From contig NC_073303.1 of NCBI RefSeq assembly GCF_027595985.1, positions 369,897,386 through 369,961,385 on the forward strand: a stretch of DNA of 64,000 nucleotides, read 5' to 3'. Shown piece after piece: positions 1-12,262 of the stretch; position 1 is the stretch's first letter; every line of letters starts with the position of its first letter. Origin of the DNA: Sorex araneus (Eukaryota; Chordata; Mammalia; Eulipotyphla; Soricidae). The notes beneath the pieces were generated by a model that saw only the letters and a program-made list of their open reading frames with translations, was not told the DNA's origin and searched no databases. A program made the position numbers and the translations under genes.

Positions 1-134
1 GATACTGGAGCTGTGGCCATGAAGACTGAGTGACAGAGGAACAGTGACATAAGCTAAGGGAACCTAGAAAAGATCCCCGCGAAAACTCCACTCATTCCTG
101 ACAAAAGCACAAAACAACTTGTTTGCTTGCTTGT

Positions 135-278
135 TTTTTTGTGTTTTTTTTGGGGGGGGGCGAGTGAGGGGAGGTGGGCATACCTTATTGGGGTGATGGT
201 GATAGGACAGAAGATGGCCGTGTGCCAGGCAAGTGCTCTGCCCACTGTGCTCTCTCCAGTCCACAGAAGCCACGGAGG
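135..278 (-). mobile_element. degenerate type A (SOR-like) SINE
   Basis: Poly-T/poly-G edge, then a diverged body ending 'gtgctctctccag', the complement of the SINE head. Few diagnostic blocks remain. Confidence 0.4.
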
Positions 279-920
279 AAAGGTAAGCTTTTGAGACACT
301 GTGGAGGGTTCACTGGCTATCCACGAGAACCTCCGCCATCGCTCCAAATAAATTAAGAGCCCCACCTGAAGCTAACACTGTCCCCCAAAAAAACAACTCA
401 GGCGGAGCGATGGTTCATTTTAGAGGTCGGCCAGTCTGGACCACAGGGTGCCCAGAACCTGGATACATATTTGGGGGATCCCTGTGCATCTATTTCATGA
501 GATGGACATTGAAGTCAGTCCACTGAAGCAGATTCGCCCGTCTGAAGTGGGCGGGCCCCTTCTAATCAGATTCAATCCTAACTAGAAGTCAAAGTCTGAC
601 CCTGTCCCAAGAGAATTACCCGTGCCCGCTGGCCTCTGAACTGGAACACTGACTCTTTCTCCTGCCTTTGGACCTGAGCTGAAACATTGGCTCTGCCCGG
701 GCCTCCAGCCTGCCAACTCACCATGGGGAGCTGGGCGTCGCCAGCCGCCACAGTCACGTGTGCCAACTGCTTAGAATTATGGGCAGGTCTGTTCTCCGGA
801 CAAGCTTGCCTCCCACAGAAAGGAGCCTGGACTTACACGCAAAACGACGGGACCTCCGGGAAAAGGCAATCGCTTTGAAAAGAAAGAAGATTTTTGCGGT
901 GTCGCTCCACCCCCCTCCCC

Positions 921-951
<31 letters not shown>

Positions 952-958
952 CACACAA
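921..958. repeat. (CA)n microsatellite
   Basis: An almost pure CA run interrupted once near its right end. Confidence 0.95.
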
Positions 959-1539
959 ATCAGGTCACTAATTTTAAAAAGAGGTCAGGCTGGTTTCCAA
1001 TTTCTCCATGGAGACAGTCGACCGGAGGGAACAATGATCCAGCTAGAAGGTCTGCGAGGAAGGAATGTGAGCTGAGAGCCCCCAGCGTGCTAGTCTTCGT
1101 GCCTTGAACACGAAACGACTCTGGACCTATTTTCCCCATGGGTGCTCCTGGAGAAAAAAGTTTGCGTCTGTTGAGGCTGTTAGCGCAGCGACTCAGCGGT
1201 GGGCACCTCCTAAGGGCCTCAGCCAGACAATGGAAGCCCACTGCGACGAACAGGCGAGTGTGCTGACACCTTGGTCCAGCTGGCCAGGCTACTGTGAGTG
1301 GCCACCCAGGGCAGAATGGCAAGGAGGCTCTCTGGGGTCTCCTCTGGAAGGGCACTAATCCCACACCCGACACTCAGCCCCCAAGACCAAGGCACCCCCT
1401 CTATGACATCTCCAAGTGTCCTGATATTGGGCATTAAGGCTTAATGTGCCAACCTGGGGCCACAAACGGTAGGAGAACTGCCACCTGGTCCAAAGATGGA
1501 ATTGCAGCATAAGGATTGTTCTTGGGAGATTTGAGAAAT

Positions 1540-1745
1540 GAATACACACACACACACACATACACATATATGTATATGTATGTATATATAAATAACAGTA
1601 GAATAAAGATGAAAACAAATGTAGGGGCTAGGGCCAAGAATAGCATATAAATGTTGTATATCTTAAGAATGTAAAAGCAAACATAGGGATATATATATAT
1701 CCCTGTGTATACACACACACACATACATACATGAATGTATATGAT
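1540..1745. repeat. CA/TA-rich simple repeats
   Basis: CA run at about 1543-1565, mixed TA/TG to 1590, and a second TATA/CACA cluster at about 1688-1740. Confidence 0.85.
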
Positions 1746-1771
1746 GTAAATTATAGAAACAGAACAAAAGC

Positions 1772-1955
1772 AGGGTCTGGAGAGAGAATGGCGGGGAGGG
1801 TGTTTTGCTTTACATGCAGCTGACCCAGCCTTGATCACTGTCACCCACCTGGTCCACTGAGCCCTGCCAGGAGTGATGTCCGAGCACAGAATCAGAAGTC
1901 GCCCTGGGCACAGTTTTGAGCACAGGGTATCCCAAAAACAAAAAAAGAAGAAATA
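1772..1955 (+). mobile_element. degenerate type A SINE
   Basis: Readable blocks are 'tctggagagag', 'ttacatgcagctgaccc', 'ccctgccaggagtgat' and an A-rich tail. Strongly diverged from the young copies. Confidence 0.55.
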
Positions 1956-2303
1956 AAAAAGACCCAAATAACAAATATACAACAGTTTCCAGTGAAAGAC
2001 ATCAAAATAAAACAAAAACAAACAAACAAAAAAGCGGTGACCAAGCCCTACGCTCGGGCAATCCAGGGTCGCGGGGCCTTGCACAACAGCCCTGGAAATG
2101 TTCCCAACTGGACGTGCCGCCCACTGACCTCCGCCAGCCAGTTCGGACTCTTCGTTCCTAGCAGACGCCACTGTTTCCCAAGTTGTGTTGAAATCCCTTT
2201 TTAATTTCCTTTATGTTTGTATACCATTTAGAAATAAAACCAAAAGGCATGCAAAATACCAATTTTTATAACTTCCCACAAATTCACTTAAGAAAATACT
2301 TTA

Positions 2304-2497
2304 GGGGCTGGAGCAATAGCACAGCGGGTAGGGCATTCGCCTTGCATGCGGCCGACCCGGGTTCAATTCCCAGCATCCCATATGGTTCCCCAGCACCGTC
2401 AGGAGTAATTCCTGAGTGCAGAACCAGGAGTAACCCCTGTGCACTGCTGGGTGTGATCCAAAAAGCAAAAAAAAAAAAAAAAAAAGAAAAGAAAAGA
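2304..2497 (+). mobile_element. type A (SOR) SINE, full length
   Basis: Begins 'ggggctggagcaatagcac'. A box 'tagcacagcggg' and B box 'ggttcaattcc' identify the tRNA-derived head. The body 'catcccatatggttcccc' leads to a poly(A) tail. It forms an inverted pair with the next element. Confidence 0.95.
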
Positions 2498-2684
2498 CTT
2501 TTTTTTTTTTTTTTTTTTTGCTTTTAGGGTCACACCCAGCGATGCTCAGGGGTTACTCCTGGCTTTGCACTCAGGAATTACTCCTGGTAGTGCTTGGGGG
2601 ACCATATGGGATGCCGGGGATTGAATCCAGGTCGTCCGCGTGCAAGGCAAACGCCCTACCCGCTGTGCTATCGCTCCGGCCCCC
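2498..2684 (-). mobile_element. type A (SOR) SINE, full length
   Basis: A poly-T tail directly abuts the A tail of the preceding copy. The head complement 'gctatcgctccggcccc' closes the element at 2684. Confidence 0.95.
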
Positions 2685-2699
2685 AAGAAAAGAAAATAC

Positions 2700-3935
2700 T
2701 TTAACAAATATTGTCTAGGGCTGCAAAATGTAACTCAGTCACAGTCATTTTAATAATAATAATGATAGTTTAATAGATATTTTCAGAGGCTGAGAAAACC
2801 CTAAGATGGAACCCCTAACCTGATTGGCCAACTATCCCCAGGAGAGACTCTCAGGTCCCCTAAACACTGAGAGAACTCCCCCCCCCAAAAAAAAAGACAA
2901 CCAAAAACATCCATCTTCTATAGCAAGCTATCATTTCCAAAGATTGCTGCCACTGTTTTTCCAAATCAAGTGCTCTTTTTCATTGTGACCTTGACACTCA
3001 CAAACCGTGTGGAGGGACCAGTTCCCTGAGCGAGGTGGGTCTTTGTGACTACTGTGACCAATACATTGAGGAAAAAGGGACATTCTAGGACTTACTCAGA
3101 GCCCATGTTGCTTCTTCCTGGCTTTCCTGGGAAACACCCTTGAGACTTCATGTAAACTCCCATCATCTGTGGCCATGTCCATGTGAAGGACAATGGAGGC
3201 GTCCACTCAGGAGTCCCAGCTCCTAGACAATCGCTAACCCCCCGCGGGAGTCATGTGAGTGAGGCATTTTCAAAGCCAATGGCTTTATCACTCGCATTAC
3301 CGATGTTCAGCTGTGGAAACAATCTAAACTAGGCCACAGCAATCTGTGGACGTTCACTTTTTCCAAGGCTCTAACTTCTGATTTGACCCTTCGATGCTTA
3401 TTGGACCCTGCAAAACGTGCCATTATTTCTGTATGAGAGTCAAGATAATGAAATAGAAATTCGATGAATAAGCACATTTAGTGGTCCAATTCTTTTCCAA
3501 ATTGGGTTGCAGCATTCCTCCTTAGTAACTATTGTGTTACTAAAACCAGCTGTGAAATATATTCGCGTATAAAAGAAATATGTCCGCATCCAGGGTTCAC
3601 GTTAAAGCCCTAACCTGCAATGGAACTGCAGACGCTAAAGAAGTCTTCACAGCGGTTTCCTTAGCGATAGGGTTCCTGTCCCAGAGAAGAAACAGAAGAT
3701 GCTCACTCCTGGTCTCTCCTCCCCAGCCCTACCTATCCCCCTTCACAGACAATGGAAGACAACAGGAAGTCAGTCTTCAGAAACTCAGGAAAAGAACTCT
3801 TGGCAGAAGTTTAGTCTGCTGACACCCTGATCTTTGATTTCCCAGTCTCCAGAGCTGTATGAAATGAGTATCTGTTGTTACATCACTTGGTCCACTATTT
3901 TGTTAGGGCAGCTCCAGCTAAGACAGCCCCAAAGC
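2700..3935. other. intergenic, no recognised feature
   Basis: Apparently unique sequence with a short C/A run near 2880-2895. No coding potential or repeat family recognised. Confidence 0.5.
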
Positions 3936-3938
3936 ATT

Positions 3939-4113
3939 TCTTTTTTTGGGGGAGGGGGTCACACCCAGAGATGCACAGGGGTTACTCCTGGCTCCGAACT
4001 CAGGAATTACCCCTGGCGGTGCTCAGGGGACCATATGGGATGCTGGGAATCGAACCTAGGTTGGCCGTGTGCAGGCAAACGCCCTGCCCGCTGTGCTATC
4101 TCTCCAGCCCCCC
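3939..4113 (-). mobile_element. type A SINE
   Basis: Reverse-oriented copy from the tail 'tttctttttttggggg' to 'ctatctctccagcccc'. Confidence 0.92.
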
Positions 4114-4650
4114 AAATCATTTCTAAATCAACTTACAAATGTTTGTAAAAGTTCAAAAATTGTACTCCTCACTGAGCATAGTTTATTTCTATGGCTGCTG
4201 TTTAGTAAGAAGGAAGCAATGCACTTAACTTTCTGATATAAGTGACTTAGCCAAAATATTTTTGTTCTAGACTTTGCAGCTATCCCATTAGAAAACATTC
4301 CTGCATAAAACTTAAGCCGCAAGTCCCATTTGTTGACAAAGAGATCCTTTATCATTTTGAAAAGTGGATTGTGTTTGCCAGCAATTAGATGCGAAATCTT
4401 GGAATTCTTCCTTCATACCATCATGTTAAGATTGCATGTATAAAAAGATGACATCACTAGATCACTTTAAAATTAGAGCACTTCAGAAATATTGCTTTAG
4501 AGCCAGAGACCAATGGGCTAAGCACACAGTTGGATTCCTGGCACCTACTGTCCCCCAAATACAACCAGAAGCAACCCCAAGCATCCAGCCAGAAGCCCCT
4601 GAGAACCCCTGGATGTAGCCCGAAAAGCCGAAAGATAAAACTATTTCACT

Positions 4651-4829
4651 GGGGCTGGAGCGACAGCACAGCGGGTAGGGCGTTTGCCTTGCACCCAGCC
4701 GACCCGTGTTCGATTCCCAGCATCCCATATGGTCCCCTAAGCACCGCCAAGAGTAACTCCTGAGTGCAGAGCCAGGAGTAACCCCTGTGCATTGCCGGCT
4801 GTGACCACCCAAAAACCAAAAAAAAAAAC
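4651..4829 (+). mobile_element. type A SINE with target-site duplication
   Basis: Full head, body and A tail. Flanked by 'aaaactatttcact' on the left and 'aaaactattttact' on the right, a 14-bp duplication with one mismatch. Confidence 0.95.
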
Positions 4830-5029
4830 TATTTTACTGAACCAAACCACCAACATGCTAAATCTATAAGAATGAGAACAGCCTGTGTGAAAGGACTGGG
4901 GTCTGACCTCCAGAGCCATCCACCTGCCTCATGCCTTCCACCTGGCTTTGACCCCTTGTCTATTACCTCTTCCGCGACTTCAGCCTTTGCCACTTCCTCC
5001 TTGGAACCTATTGTGGGTCCCTAAAATTA

Positions 5030-5580
5030 TTCCTCTATATTCTTCAAATTGCAACTTGTTCTGGGTGTTAGGCTACGCTCAGGGCTTCCTCCTGGCTGGT
5101 TCCATATCCTCTCGGTTGTGCTGGATGCTGTACTGAATAGCAGTGTGCACGTCCCCATGAATGGATGTTTTTGTGCATTGGGGGTACATACCGAGAACTG
5201 GAATTGCTGGGTCATATGGCAGCTCTAGTCTTACTTTCCTGAGAATCTTACGTTTTCCAAAGGGCTTGAACCAGTCGACATTCCCACCAGCAGTGGATCA
5301 GTTTTTTCCTACCATATTCCCACCGATAGATGGTTCCCAACATTTGCCTGCCATGTGCCATTCTTACAGGGCAAGATGGTCTCTCATTGTCTCGATTTGG
5401 ATTTCCCCAGCAGCAATGATGTGCACTTTTTCATGGGCTTATTGGCCACCTGTCCATCTTTACAGAAGTATCTATTTTCTTTGGGTATTTTGTTTTTGAT
5501 CTTTGTGAATACTCAATATATCTTGGGTATTAACCCGTTACCTGGTGTGCTGATTGCAAGCATTTTCTACAGTTAGAAAA
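5030..5580 (-). mobile_element. L1 3' fragment, antisense
   Basis: Carries the complement of the mammalian L1 distal region: 'acattcccaccagcagtg', 'gggcttattggccacctgt', 'gggtattaacccgttacc'. Diverged and non-coding. Confidence 0.75.
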
Positions 5581-5590
5581 TAACTGAACT

Positions 5591-5660
5591 AATTTGTATA
5601 AATGAGCTCATTTATACAAATTTATTAAATGAGTTCATTTATACAAATTAATGTATACTG
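5591..5660. repeat. perfect 32-bp palindrome plus partial repeats
   Basis: 5591-5622 is an exact inverted repeat centred on GAGCTC with arms 'aatttgtataaatgag'. The arm 'catttatacaaatt' recurs near 5636-5650 and again near 5672. Confidence 0.9.
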
Positions 5661-6089
5661 AATTTATACAAATTAATCCAGTTGGGTGTTTTTTAGTTTT
5701 ATATAGGTCATTTATGTATTTTTTTGCCACGAAGAAACTCTTTAATTTGATATCATCCCTTTCTTTACTTTGTTTCTGATGTCCTTACCAATGGCCCCGT
5801 ATCATTGAAAGCAGCTCTGAGGTTCAAACCTTGGAGTGTTCTGCCTATATTTTTGTCACTATATTTTATGGATTCTGGTCTACCTCAGTGTCTCCGATCC
5901 ACTTTAACTTGACTTGTATAAGGTGCACCAGATTTCCAGACCCAAATACCTGGCCCAGTTGTCTGAGTACTGCTGGGAGTGGCCCCTGGGTCCCCCCACA
6001 AATATATAAAAATAACAAATATGCTTCATACCCCCTGAGGTACCTATTACCAAAATCCCAGAAAAAAGAGAATGGGGACATTAGAATAC

Positions 6090-6340
6090 ACGCTTAGTGG
6101 GGGAACGTGGAGAAACCGGAAATATCATGCATTCCTGATGGGAATATGAAATGGTAGTCACCGCAGAAAACAATTTGGGAGCTCTTCAAAAAGTCAAACA
6201 CAGAACGACCCGGAACTCCAGCCGTGCCACGCCTGACACATGCCCCCAAACTGGAAGCACAGATCCCATCAGGGTCCCGGGCAGCAGTGCTCACAGCACC
6301 ATTGACAGTGGCGACAAGATGAGAAGCCACCCAACTAGCC
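6090..6340 (+). mobile_element. L1 3' fragment, sense
   Basis: Follows the L1 pattern 'ggagaaaccggaa', 'gatgggaatatgaaatgg', 'aacaatttgggagctcttca', then the '(t)gctcacagcaccattgaca' segment. Opposite in orientation to the fragment at 5.0-5.6 kb. Confidence 0.7.
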
Positions 6341-7048
6341 GCTCGCAGACAGAGGCCAAGTGTGGTACTTGTCCAGGGAGCACCACGAGCCTCGAAAGGA
6401 AGAGTATTCGGAGACAGGCTGGGGGCAGGGGCGATCCTCGGGACAGCATGCCAGGCGGGCGCCAGATCCCAAAGGGCCACTACTGGACGACTCACGAGGC
6501 CGCCTGGTGTGTGGAGCTGAGACTCAGGGGCCTGGACATTGTCTGCTGCCCCCTTCAAGCCCTCGTGTCCAGTCCCAACCACTGGCTGACGGCGACTGCT
6601 GCAGGGCTCCTGCCCCTCGGAACCGAGAGAGGAATCGGCTCCCCCCTCAAACCATGAATTTCGGGAATGCCTTGTGCAGAGCTGAAGACAGTTTTTCTCT
6701 GAGTCCCAGGTCGGGCCATGGCTCTGGATCTTCATCTCCAGTCTTGATCTTGTGCTCTCCCAGGTTTCAGAGAGAGGCAGAGAAGCCGCCAGCTCCTTCG
6801 CATGAAGTCCTCACTCGCCACTTTGACAGTAAATTTCACCACTCAGAATTCACCTAGTCGTTACCTGCGCAACTCTAAACGTGTTGAAGCTCCCACGTCC
6901 TGCTGTCGCCTCCTGGAAGCCCGGCACCAGCACTTACTCTGTGCGTCTGCCTGTTCTTCAGGGTCCTTCCGACCCTCACGGGTCTCCAGATAACTTTGAT
7001 TATAAAACAGACAAATAGATAAACAGAATGTAGAGACTAATATTCTTT

Positions 7049-7230
7049 ATTTTTATTTATTTTTTTGGTTTTGGGGTCACACCAGGCGATGTACAGGGGT
7101 TACTCCTGGCTCTGCACTCAGGAATTACTCCTGGCGGTGCTCAGGGGACCATATGGGATGCTGGGATTCGAACCCGGGTCGGCTGCGTGCAAGGCAAATG
7201 CCCTACCCTCTATGCTATCGCTCCAGCCCC
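7049..7230 (-). mobile_element. type A SINE with 14-bp target-site duplication
   Basis: Flanked by identical 'gactaatattcttt' at 7035-7048 and 7231-7244. Tail at the left, head 'ctatcgctccagcccc' at the right. Confidence 0.97.
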
Positions 7231-7244
7231 GACTAATATTCTTT

Positions 7245-9185
7245 AAAACTCACTTTTTTGTTCTGTACTACCCATCCTGAAGTTAGTATCACACATTTTT
7301 CAACACCATTAATGCTGCCAGGGACTTTTTATTTCTGTGAGTGTACAAAGTAGTGCGTGATGACTCTTTAAAGAGGGAGTACATTCCAGAGGATTTCTCT
7401 TTCGCTTCCCTTTGACCTTTATACCACAGGCCAGGGAACTGGGGCCACGTCTGAATCACTGTTGAAGATTCTCCATTAGACCTGCCATGGGGAAGTCTGT
7501 GGCCAATAGTTCATACCCTTAACACTTGCCCACAAGTCTTGAAATAGACGGTGACTACCAGATTTCCCCACAAAGAATCAGTTAGTGCCTCAGAATGCTC
7601 CCAAAGTCCACGTACTGCCTTTCTGCATCTTACTGCAGATTTACTGAGTAGCCTCAAGTCCCTCTGAGTATGACAGCAGGGAAAATCACAGAACTACACA
7701 TTTCCCTATGTTCATACATGAGCCGACCTCAAACACAGAGAATCTCAAGTGTCAGAGTCGATGGCCCGACTCTGTCCTGGAAACGGAGCGAGATGTTAGC
7801 TATCCATCACGGCCAGGTCTCAAGTTTTATCAGAACTGGGAGTTGGGGAGTTATGCTGCTGAAGAGCATCTTAAGAGCTGGAATGCCATTTATTTTGATC
7901 GCAGGGAATCCCATAACTACTGAATTACTGCTTATGATCTCTGGGGTAAGACATTTTATCACACAACTCCACCTGGCTTATACAGGTGAACTGCCACTAC
8001 TTGGCTCCTGTAACCAAAGAATCCTTCCAGTTTCAGCAAAATTAGAGGGCCAAGTGAAACACTTCAGAATGCATTCCTTTCATCTGGCAAAGCCTTGGTT
8101 AATGGACTGGTTTCCGGTTCATAACTGTTGTGGCTTTTTGGATGAATCTCATATGATAAATCCATCCCAACATTTCTGATTCCTACAGATGTTGACTGTT
8201 TTTCACATTAGAGTGCACAGTGAGTCCAGCGTTGAGTTCAATCTCTAAAACCAGTCATGCAAGCAATTAAAACCCTCTCAGATGTTCAAACCAAAATACC
8301 AAATTCAGAGTTTCTGTTGACTGAACCCATGTTATTTCAACCATATCTGGAACAAAAGGATTTCCAAACTGAATAACTTAATTCATCCCAACACACTGTC
8401 CTCCAAATATCCGCTAATTCTCAGATTCTTCCAAATTCTCACAAATGCACAAATATTGAGTTTTGCTTCTGATTAACTTTAGTACTTTGGATCCAAGAAC
8501 TATCTTAGCCCATTCATAGATTTCCACCCCCACCCTGACCTCAGTTAATCGTTCGCATGCCTTTGCTTTGTTCCACAACAGCTACAAAGTTAACGTTTCT
8601 CAAGACCTTGCCTTCGCTGAGCATATCATTCCACGTGACCATAGATAATGCTGCAATTAAGCTGTCTCATCAAGAGTTGCCAGAAACATGCCGGTTAGTG
8701 AGAAGCTATTGCCGAGCCTGTTTTGATGTCCTGCCATCGCCACGGTACACACTATGGCAGAACATGGGTAGTATTGCCTAACACGTCATGGCCAGGCCAT
8801 GGCTGCCAAGTGATGCAGAAACACGAGTTCTTCCTACTTCGGTTCCTGCGGGAGGAAGTGATGTGGCCCAAACCAGGAAGCAAGTTTGGATGAATGGCAC
8901 CCTCCAAACTGAGTGATGGCTACTGGATGAACTGTCTTGTTTTTTTTTCCCTCTCTTCCTAAGAGTTTTTGTCATCTCCTAGGGCTCCAGAAGAAAAATT
9001 CCAATGATCAGCAGTCTAAAGGGCTAATTCTTTCTTAAAATTTCTACATATTTAGCAATAAAAATCATTTAAAGATTACAAACATAAAACCTTACCTAGT
9101 GTCAAAACACAAAAACAGATTATCACCCAGTTAGAGCCAGTTAAAATTTTAGTGTATGTGTATGTTTCAGTTCCCATTTTTTTTA
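7245..9185. other. intergenic, apparently unique
   Basis: No repeat recognised. The longest open frame (7670-8179, plus, 169 codons) has no motif or family resemblance I can name and no visible exon structure, so I do not call a gene. Confidence 0.5.
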
Positions 9186-9189
9186 AACT

Positions 9190-9366
9190 CCTATTTTTTC
9201 TTTTTTGGTTTTTGGACCACACCCAGCAACGCTCAGGGGTTACTCCTGGCTCTGTACTCAGGAATCACTCCTGGTGGGCTTGGGGATCGTATGATGCCAG
9301 GGATCGAACCTGGTTTGGCTGCGTGCAAGGCAAGCACCCTACCCAATATGTTATCTCTCTGGCCTC
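9190..9366 (-). mobile_element. type A SINE
   Basis: Tail 'ttttttcttttttggttttt', body 'acacccagcaacgctcagg', head complement 'ttatctctctggcc'. Confidence 0.9.
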
Positions 9367-9484
9367 AATTCCCAATTTTCTTTAAAAAAAAAAAAACCAT
9401 CAAAAAGTGAAAAAAAAAAATTGAAGGGGGGTGGGAATAACGCACGCTGACTGTAGAGTATGCAAACTTCGAAGGAAAACAAAG

Positions 9485-9720
9485 AATCATTCAGTCAACA
9501 AAGATTTATTGAGCACCCATCAGACACCAGGCACTGTTCTAGATACTGGAAACACAGAGGAGAACAAAAGAGAAAAGAATATCCCAGCTCAGTATACACA
9601 TCAGGAGGAGAAAGTACAAATCAGAAAAAAAGTAAATTATACAGTGTGTTAGCTTGTGGCAATTGCTACAGAGAAAAACAACGCAAGGAGTGGCTATAAG
9701 GAGCAGCAAGAGAGATTCTC
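9485..9720 (+). mobile_element. ancient LINE-derived fragment
   Basis: Contains 'tttattgagcacccatcaga' and 'ccaggcactgttctagatac', a segment common in old mammalian LINE (L1M/L2 class) 3' remnants. I cannot decide the subfamily. Confidence 0.65.
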
Positions 9721-10404
9721 ATTTAAAAGAAGATAACGAGTATATCAGACAATGAAAGAGGCAAAAAAAAATAAATAAAATCAGCCAAATCCCACTCCCA
9801 CAAATAACATTAACACAGCAGTGGAAATCATTCCAGATATCTATGTAGACTGCCGAGGTCGAAATGGATGTTACGGACGACTAAGAGAAAAACAGAGCTA
9901 GGAGAAAGATACTGTTTTAACATGAATCCAAAGTGTAAAAGATAGCCTTTTAATAACTAGTACATTATTAGAGATCTATTTTTCTTTCTCCCCCCATATA
10001 CATGTTATCAGTCACCCAGTTCTAAATTCTGGAATTAAATTAGAAGCCAATTTGCTCAGAACTGACTTCTTTGAAGAGGGGGCCTTCCCATTCAGAAGTA
10101 GAGTCTATCTAGCTCTCTACTTAGCAACTTTAAACATTTGGGGGGAACTGTTTCATAGCTTTCTACGTGCAGGTCCTATGTTCCTTTCAGATTCATTTTG
10201 GGATATCTGAGGCTTTTATTTTTCCTGATGTCATCTAATGCTGTAATAGTACTTCTCCAAGAATATAAAATATGTACTTTTTATCTTGTAACTTGATCTT
10301 TATAAATTCTTTTGAATTTTACATTCACATGAATTTTCGACATACACAATCATGCCATGTGAGAGTGAAAATTTTGTTTCCTCCATTAAAACCCTAAACT
10401 TACC

Positions 10405-10497
10405 GCACTGGCTGGGCCAAGTGTGGCGCAGAGATGACCCCGGGCAGACTGCCAGAGGGCCTGACCCACTATACTATCTCTCTGCCCCGTTCCTAGT
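10405..10497 (-). mobile_element. degenerate type A SINE fragment
   Basis: Ends 'ctatactatctctctgcccc', resembling the complement of the SINE head; the rest is badly eroded. Confidence 0.4.
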
Positions 10498-10562
10498 TTA
10501 GTATCGATTTGAATCCTAAGTGGGTATTGAGTTTTAATAAACTCCTTAAGGCCGGCTCCTCA

Positions 10563-10744
10563 AACCCGAGTTCTCCCCTGGGCATGCCTCTCACCTGCCT
10601 GTCTCGATGGCTCTCTGCTGCCCATGAACACATTTCCCCTCTTTCTCTCCTCGAACCCGAGTTCTCCCCTGGGCATGCCTCTCACCTGCCTGTCTCGATG
10701 GCTCTCTGCTGCCCATGAACACATTTCCCCTCTTTCTCTCCTCG
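10563..10744. repeat. tandem duplication, 2 x 91 bp
   Basis: The unit starting 'aacccgagttctcccctggg' occurs at 10563 and 10654 with essentially identical sequence. A third partial start follows at about 10745. Confidence 0.95.
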
Positions 10745-10839
10745 AGCCTGTTTCTAATTTTCAATTAAAAAATCACCTTGCTTTCCTGTTTCGCCTCTTG
10801 CTGAAGTTCTTTTCTATTAGGAAAGGTGACGAACCCACA

Positions 10840-11275
10840 ATGCCCGTGCCAACGTCAGGACTGACGTGACGTAGGCCTGGCATTTCCCTGGGCGCTGGTG
10901 GCCCAGGTGGCCGCACAGGGAGGATGCTGCAGAGATGTGCTCCCCGAACTTCTGCAGTGGTGCCGAGAGGTGCTCACCCTGGCGGTCTCCAGGAGGGAGC
11001 GGGCACCACAGGGTGGCATCTGCGACCTCAAGGCCGCAGCTTGACAACCCTTTGGAGATTTCCTGGCTGGAGGGACAGCCCCGGGGTGCAGCGGGCCCCA
11101 GCGGTGTCCGGGAGGGAATGTGAGAGCCGGTGGAGGCCCCACGCGGGACGGCCGAGCAGCTCACGGCCAGGATGCCGCGGAGGCGGTGGTTGGGGCAGCC
11201 TCCCTAGAGCGCTCTCGCCTCTCGGCCCTTTTCTTAAATTTCACCAATAAACTTAAAAAAAAAAAACAACAACTT
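10840..11275 (+). mobile_element. GC-rich retroposon-like block with AATAAA and A tail
   Basis: A GC-rich segment ends 'ttcaccaataaacttaaaaa' followed by an A run. With the upstream 'taataaactcc' and C/T-rich repeats it could be an old LTR or a retrotransposed transcript. The source is not recognised and no conserved frame is visible. Confidence 0.35.
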
Positions 11276-11279
11276 TAAA

Positions 11280-12130
11280 AGACAGACTTTCCTGATTCCT
11301 TACTAATACTGACTTTAGGATCATACCCAGCGGTCCTCTGGGAGGGAGATCTGCAGTACCGGAAATCAAGTCCGTTACGCAGGATGTTTATGTCCCTGGA
11401 GTCCCTGATCTCTTTTTCAAGCCTTTATTAAGTGATAAATATGGTCCACGCCATGCTAATTCCAAGGGAATAGTAACTGTGACGAAATTACAATCTAGCT
11501 GGTAAATACCCAACAGAATGTGCTGTGACCGTGCAAATCTTAAGAGAGTAATGGCAACTTGGTGCTGGAGAAACTGAAAAGTAGCATGTGGGTAATTACT
11601 TCTTTCTGTAACAAGGGTCATGCGTTATTTCTAAGGAAGGTCAGACTTGCACCAGCAGAGGAAGAAGAAAGGACACCATGTGAGGGTGGGAGGATGGTAT
11701 GAACGGCCGTGAGGAGGCAGGCAGGCGGGCAGGAAAGAACGGTCTCTGAGCGCTCAGAGTGGAGATGAAACCCCCACACAAACGCTCCACGTTGCCACAC
11801 CTGCAGCCATGTCAAGCAACACAGGTGGGAACAGTCCTGGAAGGTTATGTCCATTTCTTAACTACACAAATGTACTATTGCACATTAGTCAAACGTACTC
11901 TTTCCACTTTTCTGTGTGCACATGTTGTCAACCCAGAAATCAATGTCCTCATGAAACACTCTTTGTAAATAAGGTCTTTATAGGTTTCACACTGCGATTA
12001 AAAAAATATACATATGTATTCTAAAATATATGTATGAAAGTTCATAGAGATGCTAAAGTAAGATTGACTTGGCAGTTGCGAAAACACCTCGAAGTTTTCT
12101 GATGCTTTTAACTCTGGATAAGAAGAGCAT
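11280..12130. other. intergenic, nothing recognised
   Basis: Mostly unique sequence, AT-rich at its right end. No gene or family recognised. Confidence 0.4.
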
Positions 12131-12139
12131 GAATCAAGG

Positions 12140-12262
12140 CCAGGGAGCCGGCACCAAGGACCGGGACACAGGCTTTGCACCCGGGAGCCCTCAGGCCTGG
12201 CCCCGCACTGGGAGGGCCCCCAGCACTGCCGGGCGTGGCTCCCAAACAACAACAAAGGATGT
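12140..12262 (+). mobile_element. type A SINE, 3' part, degenerate
   Basis: Blocks 'gggagggcccccagcactgc' and 'gggcgtggctcccaaacaac' match the distal SINE body and tail. Confidence 0.45.

Noticed and set aside
1434..2171. A 245-codon minus-strand open frame
   Set aside because: Crosses simple repeats and an old SINE; hydrophobic runs come from AT and CA repeats.
7670..8179. A 169-codon plus-strand open frame
   Set aside because: No recognisable motif, no promoter context and no sign of splicing; a frame of this length can arise by chance in this much sequence.
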